Part shown: piece by piece, positions 36,997-46,400 of the stretch
Position numbering within the stretch: the stretch's first letter is position 1
How the letters are laid out: every line of letters begins with the position of its first letter
Source: Algoriphagus sp. CAU 1675
GTDB taxonomy: Bacteria; Bacteroidota; Bacteroidia; Cytophagales; Cyclobacteriaceae
DNA length: 64,000 bases
Direction: 5' to 3'
NCBI RefSeq assembly: GCF_029222925.1
Contig: NZ_JARHUI010000004.1
Coordinates: 124,001-188,000, forward strand
Program-made: the position numbers and the translations under genes
Notes under the pieces: model-generated
Database searches by the model: none
What the model was told of the DNA's origin: nothing
The model's input: only the letters and a program-made list of their open reading frames with translations

Positions 36997-37531
36997 ATTC
37001 TTTAAAATGAAAGTGAACAAGCTGACGCAATTTTGCTTTGGCACGCGTCAGATACACCCGTGACGAACTTTCGGTGATTTCAAGTTGTCCGGCAATTTCT
37101 TTATGGCTATAACCTTCTATTTCATAAAGGTTGAACACCAACATTTGGTCATCCGGCAACTTCCGGATCAAGGCGATCAGATCCTCATATGCCAAATCCG
37201 AAATGGCATTGAACTCATGAAAAACCTCGGTCTGTTCGTTGATTTCCAGCTGCTCTCTCACCCTTTTGTTTTTCCTGTAGAAATCTATCGCCGTATTTAC
37301 TGTAATCCTTCTGAGCCATGATCTAAGAGACTGAAACTCGTTGAAGTTTTGTATTGAGCTGAAAAATTTCAGGAAAGAGTCATTGACAATCTCCTGGGCC
37401 AAGTCCCGATCTTTGGCATAGGAAAGACTGATCCCCATGACATAGCCATAGTATTTCTTGAAAAAAAATTCCTCATGTTTGGCCGACCGACGTTTGCAAC
37501 CGTCAATCAGCTCCTCATCAGACCAGTTCAA
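36983..37531 (-). CDS. ECF-type RNA polymerase sigma factor
   Basis: A 182-residue sigma-70 family protein with region 2 (YGYVMGISLSYAKDRDLAQEIVNDSFLKFF, LRSWLRRITVNTAIDFYRKNKR) and region 4 (LPDDQMLVFNLYEIEGYSHKEIAGQLEITESSSRVYLTRAKAKLR). The only start that keeps region 2 is a TTG at 37531; an in-frame stop lies four codons upstream of it and the first ATG is at residue 32. The rare start may keep sigma levels low. It is 16 bases after a small secreted-protein gene and overlaps its predicted anti-sigma factor. Confidence 0.9.
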   Translation of the reverse strand: MNWSDEELIDGCKRRSAKHEEFFFKKYYGYVMGISLSYAKDRDLAQEIVNDSFLKFFSSIQNFNEFQSLRSWLRRITVNTAIDFYRKNKRVREQLEINEQTEVFHEFNAISDLAYEDLIALIRKLPDDQMLVFNLYEIEGYSHKEIAGQLEITESSSRVYLTRAKAKLRQLVHFHFKEYAGR

Positions 37532-37547
37532 TACAAAAGAATTCTAA

Positions 37548-37784
37548 TTAATCCCTGGGAAAGTCTGTATTCAAACGACTATTCTCCTGCTCTAGGTTTT
37601 GTTTCCGCTCGATTTCCGTTTTTTTCCAACCTAGCTTTATTTCATTCCAAGGCAAAAGTTTCTCATTTTTTTCTTCAGAAAATGGCCTAACTGGCCTTAT
37701 TCCTGAGCCTGCCTGACCGGTAAAACTGAAGAAAAACAGAAACAATGCTACCCTGAAAAATAAACCCATGTTTTCTTTTTTCAC
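37548..37784 (-). CDS. Small exported protein upstream of the sigma factor
   Basis: A 73- to 78-residue protein: GTG at 37784 or ATG at 37769. From the ATG a clear signal peptide is seen (GLFFRVALFLFFFSFTGQAG), then a short charged mature part (SEEKNEKLLPWNEIKLGWKKTE). No family is recognised. The 16-base gap to the sigma gene suggests one operon, so it may be an envelope component or signal sensed by the anti-sigma system. Modest confidence because of its size. Confidence 0.5.
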   Translation of the reverse strand: MKKENMGLFFRVALFLFFFSFTGQAGSGIRPVRPFSEEKNEKLLPWNEIKLGWKKTEIERKQNLEQENSRLNTDFPRD

Positions 37785-37837
37785 AAGACGACATGAGTTT
37801 AAAAAGTGCTACAGAAGGATTAAAAATTCTTATTCGC

Positions 37838-39706
37838 TTAATAGTTAGACTCGGTTCTTTTTAACTCTCCATCCCATTCAATTTCAAGTCTAAAGGGATC
37901 CAAAATTTCATCCAAAAGCACCGAAACCTCTTCTCTATTGAGTTTTTTATCAGTGGTAAATTCACTTTTAAGCCCTCTACGCTTCCAGGCTTGAGCTATT
38001 TCCAACAAAGGAGTATTCTCTCGAACCAGGGAAATCAAAATCTGAAATCGCTCTCCGGTCAAATAATCACCGGAAGCAGCCCAATAATCCTTCAGTTGGG
38101 GGTAGAGGGGTTTTAAACCCTCAATCAATTCAAACTCTGTCATCAGACGATCCGGATAAAACCAGGTTTGATTGGCCCATAAATAAGGCACACCATCTCC
38201 TTTGATAATTCCGCATGCTCCAATTCTTTGCATAGCCTGGAAATGAGGATCTGAGGGTTTCATATCCAAAAAAGGCATGATATAGGCTCCTTGACGAAGT
38301 AAAAGTTGCTGCACATCCCGGATTGAAACCTCATCAAGATTTTTTCCACTTTTGGAAGCCACAGTGGCCAAGACCCCGGCCGCTTGACCAATTCCCAATA
38401 CCACCGGCTGAAGACGGGTGGCTCCATTCACAATATTGGAAACGGAAATGCTTTTCTCAGCTAAAATCAAAGCCTTGTGATTCTTTGGAATCATTGCCCC
38501 CAAGGGCACATTGTAGGAAGGAACCCTGATTTTGATGAAATCAATGGCAGGAGCATCGGGGTTTTTCTTATGATGATGGTCAATGGTATAATCTCCCACC
38601 GCTACCCCGGTTCTATAAAGAGGACTGGGAGCCTCATAGGGAGACATCACATAAGGAAGAGTAAAATCCACCAAGCCTAAATACCTTCTTGATTCACGAT
38701 GGTAAGGGATCATGGGCAATCCATCCTTCGTGGGATATTCATCTGTTGCAATTCCCAGATGCTTATACCCCAATTCATGCTGCAGGTAATACACAAAACG
38801 AAGACTCGTCTGCTTGGCCTTTTCAAGCTCCAACTCCCTTTCTTTAGGGCTCAACTCCACCAAATTGACATAGTAATCATTCCCGCAGTTGGGCCAGTTG
38901 ATCATATACTTGCCATTGGGGAGTTTTCCATAGTCAAGCATTTTACCACAGTCCAAAGTCGGTGCATTATCTGTGGTGGGATCCGCATGGGCACAGGCAC
39001 AGGCAAATTCGGATGGGTCATAATTTTCAGGTCTGGGAATGGTTTGATCAGAATCTGCACCGAAATCCTGCAAAGTCACCACATAGGTCAAATCCTGAAC
39101 GATATCATTTGCCTGTTCTGGAGCAAAATCCTCCCCGATTTCATCCCTGGCATCCATCCCCAATCTATAAGGCAAGCCTTGGGAAGCCGCCACATCCCCC
39201 AATTCCGTGGCGTCAATCAAAATTGGGGAGGTGGCAACATAAGCCTTTCCTGCTTTGATATATTCCACCTTCCATTGCCCTTGCTCATACACCGCTGATT
39301 TCCAGTTACTCTTTATAGAAACTTCCAAAGTAGGGATGGCGGCAGTGATTTTTTGAAAAATCTCATTCCCTACTTTGGGTTCAAAAAGAGTATTGCTCAC
39401 CCATCCAGTAGACAAAGCCCTCTGGGAGCCGTAATGCGCGATCAATGAGTCCCGAAACTCACCCCAGATTCCAGATGGCAATCGGTGGTTTCCATCAATC
39501 GCAGAAACACCCGCGGAAGTCAGCATTCCCCCAAGCCAGGTAGTTTCTTCGATTAATAGGGTTTTGGTCCCTAACCTCCCTGCGGATATAGCAGCGGAAG
39601 TTCCACTTGCCCCTCCTCCGATCACGATCAGGTCGTAATGCTGTTGGGCAAAGAGTAAATGAGTTCCAAAGAAAAATATGAAGAGGGAGAAAAGGCTTTT
39701 TTTCAT
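37838..39706 (-). CDS. Exported FAD-dependent oxidoreductase
   Basis: A 622-residue protein from the ATG at 39706, which gives a signal peptide (KKSLFSLFIFFFGTHLLFAQ); the longer frame begins inside the upstream ROK gene and is unlikely. The Rossmann FAD motif VIGGGASGTSAAISAGR is at the mature N-terminus, followed by EETTWLGGMLTSAG. It resembles the FAD_oxidored group often annotated near xanthan lyases in Bacteroidota. A cysteine-rich segment (SEFACACAHADPTTD) lies near residue 235. It is the last gene of the chitinase-containing locus and may oxidise a sugar derivative in the periplasm; the substrate is unknown. Confidence 0.75.
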   Translation of the reverse strand: MKKSLFSLFIFFFGTHLLFAQQHYDLIVIGGGASGTSAAISAGRLGTKTLLIEETTWLGGMLTSAGVSAIDGNHRLPSGIWGEFRDSLIAHYGSQRALSTGWVSNTLFEPKVGNEIFQKITAAIPTLEVSIKSNWKSAVYEQGQWKVEYIKAGKAYVATSPILIDATELGDVAASQGLPYRLGMDARDEIGEDFAPEQANDIVQDLTYVVTLQDFGADSDQTIPRPENYDPSEFACACAHADPTTDNAPTLDCGKMLDYGKLPNGKYMINWPNCGNDYYVNLVELSPKERELELEKAKQTSLRFVYYLQHELGYKHLGIATDEYPTKDGLPMIPYHRESRRYLGLVDFTLPYVMSPYEAPSPLYRTGVAVGDYTIDHHHKKNPDAPAIDFIKIRVPSYNVPLGAMIPKNHKALILAEKSISVSNIVNGATRLQPVVLGIGQAAGVLATVASKSGKNLDEVSIRDVQQLLLRQGAYIMPFLDMKPSDPHFQAMQRIGACGIIKGDGVPYLWANQTWFYPDRLMTEFELIEGLKPLYPQLKDYWAASGDYLTGERFQILISLVRENTPLLEIAQAWKRRGLKSEFTTDKKLNREEVSVLLDEILDPFRLEIEWDGELKRTESNY

Positions 39707-39728
39707 CAATTGAAAGGGTTTATAAAAC

Positions 39729-40634
39729 TCAAAATCGGCTACTGAAAATAGATTCATTCACAAAATGAAGAGTTGCTCCAATCAAGGCTGCGTTCTCTCC
39801 AAGTTCCGATACCTGAAAGGGTATATCTACCTGCATGGACTTTAGGTATTCTTCAGTAAAAGGAAGAAAAAAAGAAGCCGCCTTGCTGATTTTCCCTCCT
39901 AGAACAACACCCTCGGAATGTAGGCGAATCAGGTAGGGAAACAAAAACTCTCCGAGAGAGCGACCAAACTCTTTGAAAATCTCCTGAGATAAAAGCGGAT
40001 CAAAGCCTTCCGTAACCAAATCCCTAACCCCGGAGATTTCCATTCCAAATTTGTCTTTTGCGTATTTTTTGAACCAACCTGTACCTAGATAATCCTCAGC
40101 AATGCCGTCCCGAAAAGGAGCAGTCCATAGTTTGGCATCTTTGACTACTTCCTCCATCTTGATCGCAGAGCCCAAACCGGTACCCAAAGTCAGGCCTAGG
40201 GAGTTAGAAAAATTCCTTCCAGCACCTCCAAAGCTCTCCCCCTTCAAAAATGCCTCTGCATCATTGGTAAAAGCAATGTTTTCAGGAGGAATTCCCAGAC
40301 TTTCCGCAAGAAGATTTTTGACAGACAAGCCAAACAAGGATTTCATTTTCCCTTGATCTTGGATCAAAGAAATACCATTAGAATAATCAAATGGACCCGG
40401 CATTGCAATTCCAATTTGCGGGGCAATTTCTCCCTCAGCAACTTTTCTTATCACCGATGACCAAGCCTCAATGATCTGACCCACATTTCCAAAAGTATCC
40501 ACATCCGATTCGGCAAAAGACAACACCTCTGCCCTATCCCCATTCCACTCCGCTTTAGCTGCCGAGATATGGGATCCCCCAATATCGACTCCAATAATTC
40601 CTCTATTCCTACTTTCCTTGGTCATTATTCTCAT
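39729..40634 (-). CDS. ROK-family sugar kinase
   Basis: A 301-residue cytoplasmic kinase. The phosphate-1 motif GVDIGGSHISAAK is near residue 14, MPGPFDYSNG near 98, FTNDAEAFLKGE near 140 with the catalytic Asp, and LTLGTGLGSAI near 167. The zinc-binding CxCGxxGC motif of many ROK proteins is absent. Likely substrates are glucose or N-acetylglucosamine; next to a chitinase, GlcNAc is reasonable but not shown. The start overlaps the chitinase gene by 26 bases (17 if the ATG at 40625 is used). Confidence 0.85.
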   Translation of the reverse strand: MRIMTKESRNRGIIGVDIGGSHISAAKAEWNGDRAEVLSFAESDVDTFGNVGQIIEAWSSVIRKVAEGEIAPQIGIAMPGPFDYSNGISLIQDQGKMKSLFGLSVKNLLAESLGIPPENIAFTNDAEAFLKGESFGGAGRNFSNSLGLTLGTGLGSAIKMEEVVKDAKLWTAPFRDGIAEDYLGTGWFKKYAKDKFGMEISGVRDLVTEGFDPLLSQEIFKEFGRSLGEFLFPYLIRLHSEGVVLGGKISKAASFFLPFTEEYLKSMQVDIPFQVSELGENAALIGATLHFVNESIFSSRF

Positions 40635-41745
40635 TTAACTCCTCGAAGATTACCTGAAGAAGGCTTCCGGTTTGATCCTCCGAAAGTTCCCAAAACATAG
40701 CACCTGCAAGACCATTAGCTTTGATAAAATCCATTTTAGCTTTCATGGATTCCTGATCTTCAAAGGTAATCCAAACGGAATCCTGGGCCGAATACAAATA
40801 GGGAGCTGCTGCTTTTTCATCCCAAAACCGGGTAAATGAGGGATTCCCCAATAGTTCATCAATTTCAGTAAATGGGATTCCCCTTTTGAAATTTCCCGTC
40901 TGAAAAAGCCCATTTTCGACTGGTGTCACCTTTTCCCACATTCTTCCATAAAAAGGAACTCCTAAAACCAGCTTTTCTGCAGGTACTCCGAATTCCATAT
41001 GTTCTTCCACTGTTGTTTGTGCCGAGCGTCCCTTAGCTCCATTGGGAAATAAATTAGCATGATGCCCCGTCACCAGATCACCAGCTGTATAAAAATCATA
41101 GGCCATAATATTGACGAAATCCAGGTATTTCTGGGCTTCTGCCATATCGTTTACCTCCAGATAATTCCTGAATCCACCTGAAGCTATGGTGGTCAGATAA
41201 TGTTTGCCGTGAAGCTGTCCAAGAGAGTCCAAGGCGGCGCGGAAACTCTTGAGCATGGATACAAAATTCTCCTTGTCTTCAGGTCTAAAGGGATTGTTGT
41301 CACCGGGAAGTCCGGGGTATTCCCAATCAAAATCCAGTCCATCCAACTGATATTTTATCAAAAAGTCCACACCCGAATCAGTAAGCTTTTTTATACTTTC
41401 TGAAGTCAAAACAGCATCAGAAAAGCCCTTGGATCGTGTCCATCCACCAATGGATACCAGGATTTTGAGGTCCGGGTTTCTTTCTTTCAATTGATTCAGC
41501 ATCAAAAAATTAAGGCTATCTCTTTCCTTATTGTCATCTATATGCATCACTAGCCCATCCTTTACATCGGCAAAAGCATAATTGACATGGGTCAGTTTTT
41601 CGGCAGGAATCTGATCAGCTTGAGGGTTTTTCCATCCGGCCACGTAACCGACCACATGATACTTCTTTTCAGGTTTTGTGGTTTCGGGATTTGGTTTGGA
41701 ACAAGCCGCCAAAAAGATCAATCCAAAGAAAACAAGGTATTTCAT
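40609..41745 (-). CDS. Glycoside hydrolase family 18 chitinase-like lipoprotein
   Basis: A 378-residue lipoprotein: from the ATG at 41745 the signal MKYLVFFGLIFLAAC has a lipobox; the longer frame has no signal. The GH18 barrel shows VVGYVAGW near residue 32, SIGGWTRS near 98, and the catalytic DGLDFDWEYPG with the acid Glu at residue 142, plus MAYDF near 205. It cleaves chitin or other GlcNAc-containing glycans, probably at the cell surface. It is downstream of SusC/SusD but separated from susD by a strong terminator. Confidence 0.9.
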   Translation of the reverse strand: MKYLVFFGLIFLAACSKPNPETTKPEKKYHVVGYVAGWKNPQADQIPAEKLTHVNYAFADVKDGLVMHIDDNKERDSLNFLMLNQLKERNPDLKILVSIGGWTRSKGFSDAVLTSESIKKLTDSGVDFLIKYQLDGLDFDWEYPGLPGDNNPFRPEDKENFVSMLKSFRAALDSLGQLHGKHYLTTIASGGFRNYLEVNDMAEAQKYLDFVNIMAYDFYTAGDLVTGHHANLFPNGAKGRSAQTTVEEHMEFGVPAEKLVLGVPFYGRMWEKVTPVENGLFQTGNFKRGIPFTEIDELLGNPSFTRFWDEKAAAPYLYSAQDSVWITFEDQESMKAKMDFIKANGLAGAMFWELSEDQTGSLLQVIFEELNENNDQGK

Positions 41746-41773
41746 AGAGTTTCGGGTTGAATGAAATAAAATT

Positions 41774-41814
41774 AAAAAAAGACAGGAGTTTTGAACCATC
41801 TCAAAACTCCTGTC
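41774..41814 (-). terminator. Intrinsic terminator between susD and the GH18 gene
   Basis: Perfect 14-bp arms GACAGGAGTTTTGA (41781-41794) and its complement (41801-41814) around a 6-base loop. Read on the minus strand, the stem is followed by seven Ts (complement of 41774-41780). It lies 22 bases past the susD stop and 29 bases ahead of the GH18 start. Confidence 0.85.
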
Positions 41815-41836
41815 CATGAATTAAGTAAATAGAGAA

Positions 41837-43402
41837 TTAATTTCCTCCGTCCCACCACACTTTGGTGGCAAACAAATCTCCTCCCATTCGGGAAACAGCA
41901 GCCTGATAGTTTTCTGGATTGGAACCAATCTCAGACTCCCAATATCTCAGTCTTCTTGGAATAAAATTACCCTCGAAAGCATTTGGATCTTGAGTTGGTG
42001 TCAAAACTGGATAACCTGTTCTTCTCCAGTTAGACCAAGATTCGATATCATTCAGGAAGGTAGCAGCCCAATACTCTTCAGCAATCAAGCGAAGTTTGTC
42101 TTCATTGGAAGCCGATCCGAATCCTCTTGCAGCCACATAGGACTGGATTTGAGGTCCAGTGATCACAAAAGAAGGGTCAAAGTAAGACCAGGCATTCATG
42201 GCCGCAGTGATACCATTGTCAAAATGAGTTTCTGCACTTCCCGAAATCCAACCTTTAAGAACTGCTTCTGCTCTCATCAATTCAACCTCCGCATAAGAAA
42301 TCAGGTAGTATGGATCTTCCCAATCCAAATACTTGATATTCAACATGGAGAAGTTTTGCTGAACAGTTGAAAATCTATCCAAAGTACCGGCCGGAACTAC
42401 ATCTCGGATATTGGTAGAATTATATCCATTAGGCATGCCAATCTGCTCGTTAGGATCAGTAATCCAAGTAGAAGCATCTTCAGGATTTCCAATTCCACCG
42501 GTGATAATCATTTTTCGCGGATCATCGTTGGCATCCATCCAATTCATGAACGTCTCCGAGATTTTGCAATCCCTAGAATACTTGTATGTATTCCAGTATC
42601 CGTCATTCAAACCATTTCGGTTGACACCCTGTGGACCTGGTGCATAATGAATGAAAGCAATATCATCGTTACTTGAAAATGCTCCGCTCGAATTGGCCTC
42701 AGTAAAGACTGCCTTTGCTTTTTCAGGATCCACATTACTCATCCTCATAGCCATCCTCATCAGGAGGGAGTTGGCAAACTTTTTCCATTTGTCAAGATCC
42801 CCACCATAGATAAAGTCCTGTGTACCAAGCGCTCTTGCAGAAGGAGAAAATTTATCCCTTGCAGCCTTCAGATCATCAATCATCTTGTAGTAAACCTCTT
42901 TTTGAGGCTCATAAGTAGGGAACCAATTTTCCTCACCTTCAAGACCATATCCTGCTTGAGTGTAAGGAATGTCTCCGTACATGTCGGTCATTCTCAGCAA
43001 ATCGAATACACGCAGAATGGTAGCTGCTGCATTGACGTTTACCTCATTTGGATCATCTGCAGTTTTACGGATTACTTCAGAAAATAACCTGACCACACCC
43101 GTGTAGTGCGTTTCCATGTAAGCTCCGGAATACTGCGCGGAATAGAAATATTTATCCCCACTGAAATATCCTGCTGTAGAAGCTGTATGCTGAATCATGG
43201 TAGCGGCATAGAGCATATTGGCTCTTGTATTTTCATACTCACCACCGATTCTCAAAGTTCCCAGTGAAAACAGATACTGCATATCTATGTTTTCAACCGC
43301 ATTCTTATTGATATTCAGGTCAAGAAGGTCCTGCTCGCTACAAGAAGTAGCAAACATCAAGGAAGCCAACATCAGACCAGTCATTTTATTTAAAATTCTC
43401 AT
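41837..43402 (-). CDS. SusD/RagB-like outer-membrane lipoprotein
   Basis: A 521-residue glycan-binding lipoprotein with signal MRILNKMTGLMLASLMFATSC. Several TPR-like helices and the C-terminal WRRTGYPVLTP and RRLRYWESE segments are typical of the SusD-like_2 group. It should cap the barrel of the SusC protein encoded 31 bases upstream and capture oligosaccharides at the surface. The downstream GH18 enzyme suggests chitin-type ligands. Confidence 0.92.
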   Translation of the reverse strand: MRILNKMTGLMLASLMFATSCSEQDLLDLNINKNAVENIDMQYLFSLGTLRIGGEYENTRANMLYAATMIQHTASTAGYFSGDKYFYSAQYSGAYMETHYTGVVRLFSEVIRKTADDPNEVNVNAAATILRVFDLLRMTDMYGDIPYTQAGYGLEGEENWFPTYEPQKEVYYKMIDDLKAARDKFSPSARALGTQDFIYGGDLDKWKKFANSLLMRMAMRMSNVDPEKAKAVFTEANSSGAFSSNDDIAFIHYAPGPQGVNRNGLNDGYWNTYKYSRDCKISETFMNWMDANDDPRKMIITGGIGNPEDASTWITDPNEQIGMPNGYNSTNIRDVVPAGTLDRFSTVQQNFSMLNIKYLDWEDPYYLISYAEVELMRAEAVLKGWISGSAETHFDNGITAAMNAWSYFDPSFVITGPQIQSYVAARGFGSASNEDKLRLIAEEYWAATFLNDIESWSNWRRTGYPVLTPTQDPNAFEGNFIPRRLRYWESEIGSNPENYQAAVSRMGGDLFATKVWWDGGN

Positions 43403-43433
43403 TGTTTCAATAGTTTAGGTTAAACCTTCAGTC

Positions 43434-46400
43434 TTAGAAGTTAGCAGATAGGTTAAATCCAAAGCTTCTGTTAGCTGGAACAGAGAAGAACTCAAGACCT
43501 TGAGCGTTTCCTGAGGTAGTATATGAAGCTTCAGGATCGATGTTTGGTGTCTTTGACCAAAGCAAAGCCAGATTTCTTCCCACTACGGAAAGGGAAAGAG
43601 ACTGGAACGGAGTCTTTTCTATCATACTTCTTGGGAAGGTATAGCCAAAGGAGAATTCTCTAAGTTTTGCAAATGAAGCATCGTAAACAATGTATTCAGT
43701 CACCTGAGAATAGCGCTGCCAGTAATTATCGATAAGATATTGGGTAGGATCATTAGGATTGGCTGGGATAGTCCATGTTCCCGGAGTTCCTTCCGGAGTC
43801 ACCCCTGTTACGGTCAAATTCCCATCTCTACCAATGAGCGTGTTTTCATGCAAGCCATACTGATACGCGAAATAATCCGTACCTGACATAATATGACCGC
43901 CAGATCTAAAGTCTATCAAAGCCATGAGGCTGAACCCTTTGTAGGAGAAAGTATTGGTCAAACCACCCGAAATCGGATGACGACCCTCAGCGATGGTTTC
44001 ATATCCTGAGGTAGTAACTGGGAAACCATTGGCATCATAAACTTTCTGTCCGTTGATTTCCAAATGCTTGAAACCAGCAATCATACCCAGTGGTTGTCCT
44101 ACAATATGTCGGATTCTCTCTCTTCTGGTTCGAGCTTCATCCAAGTTTATAAATTGGATAGGATCTCCAGCAGCATTGGTCCCCAAGCTTAGAACTTTTG
44201 ATTGGTTATTGGCGAAGTTAAAGCTAATGTCCCAACGGAAATCCCCGGCAATAGGGGTACCATTGATCAACAATTCAATCCCTTTGTTTTCCAATTCACC
44301 AATATTGACTGTAGTGGAACCAAAGCCTGAGGTTGCTGAGATACCAGTCGCCAATATATCATCGGATGTTTTTCTCTTATAGTAAGCTACGTCGACTCCG
44401 AATCGATTGTCAAAAAATCTCAAATCTGCACCTATCTCGAATTCTGAGGAAGTATAAGGAGCCAAACCTGCATTCGGGATAGAACCGTTATTAATCTGTC
44501 CTAAGCTGGCGCCTAGATGTCCAGCACCAACCAAACCATAAGTCAAATTCAATGCATAAGGATTAGGTGCTCCACCACCAACTTGTCCCCAGTTACCTCG
44601 CAGTTTGGTAAAGGTTACAAACTCTGGCATTTCAACCATATCCGAAATCACCGCAGACAAACCAACGGAAGGATAAAACAACTTGGAATTTTCAGGAGAA
44701 AGAGTTGAAAACTGATCCTGACGTCCAGTCACATTTAAGAAGATCATGTTCTTATAGCCCAGGTTGGCAGCGGCGAAATAGGAATTGATTCCCAATTCAG
44801 AAAACCCATATCCAAAAGTCGGAGCGGCCACGTTGGTCACGGAGTGGAAGAAAGGTACCACAAGGTCATTCCCTCCACCTGACTTACTTTCTATGGTTCT
44901 TCTCATGATATTGGATCCTATGAAACCGTCCACATCAAAGTCCCCAAAGGTCTTTTCAAATCCAATCAACAAATCCGCATTGTTTTCTCGAATCGTAGTG
45001 GCACTTGTATTGTAACTTCCTCTTGGTTTGAAAGCAGTACCATAGGCCTCAAATGAGTAATCATCTCTGATCTGGAAATCAGTACCAAATCTTCCTTGAG
45101 CATACAACCAGTCTGTAAAATCATACCTCAAAGACATGTTGCCCATGATTCGGTCAGTCACGTCCTCTCTGCCCCACTGATAGGCTGCCCAATAAGGGTT
45201 CGTTTGGAAAACGTTGCTTTGATATCTCAATTCATACCCATTCTCCAATGCACCAGGCTTATTTGGATCACCTTTCATTACGTCCAAAGGAATATTTCCC
45301 GGCTTCACAATCATGGAGAAGTTGGCATTTCCCGGAGAATCAGAAAGTCTAGGTCTGTTTTGAGCTTCCTGCTTTGAATATTGTCCTGTAACAGCAAGAG
45401 TGAATTTCCCCTGTTTGCTATTGACATTGATGTTAGCCACATTTCTGGTAAAATTGGCATTTGGCATGACATCCTTATTGTCCAAATTGGAGAAAGAAAA
45501 ACGATAGGTAGTCTTTTCATCACCTCCAAACAAAGCAATGGAGTTGTTCCAGGTCTGACCCATGTTATAAAAATCACTCAATCCCTCCCCTGTAAAGGAA
45601 TAGGGTCTTTGTTGCCCGTCAAACTGAATGGCCTGAGCTCCATCATAAGCAGCTCCCCATCCATTGTTGGCTGTATTGATAGCCTCATCTTGGGTCAATG
45701 GCTTTCTACCATCCTGACCTGGGCCATAAACGCGCTGAAAATTGGTTCGGTCCACGACAGTTTCTGCAGTGAAGTTTGAATTGAAGGAAACTCCTACTCC
45801 CTTTCTTGCCCTTCCAGCTTTGGTCGTAATGATAATAACTCCGTTGGCAGCTCTGGCTCCATAAAGTGCAGCAGCTGTATTCCCCTTCAAAACTGAAAGG
45901 CTCTCAATATCATCTGGGTTGATGGAAGCAAGACCATCACCCGCATCATTTCCACCCCAAAGTCCGGCAGAACCTAAGTTTCCGGATTCAATCGGAACCC
46001 CGTTCACGACATAAAGTGGCTGGTCATTTCCAGTCAATGAGGAACCACCCCGAATCACAACCCGGGTGGAGCCTGCAGCACCGGTTGCAGGAGGTGTTAC
46101 GTTGACACCTGCCACTTTACCGGTAAGGGCATTTCCTAGGTTAATGGCACGAGACTCGGTGAATTTGTCGCCGGAAAGCTGAGTCACAGAATAACCCAAA
46201 GCCTTCTTGTCTCGCTGCATACCAAAGGAGGTTACTACAACTTCCCCCAATTCAGAGATGTCCTCAGAAAGGGTTACATCCAAAATTGTTTGGTTTCCAA
46301 CAGTAAATTCCTGGGTAGTATAGCCTATAAATGAAAAAACCAAAACAGAGTTCGGTCCTACACTAATGGAATATTTCCCGTCCACATCAGTGGTCGTACC

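Noticed and set aside
38699..39298. A 199-codon plus-strand frame inside the FAD oxidoreductase gene
   Set aside because: Antisense shadow; the minus-strand protein has a clear FAD motif and signal peptide.
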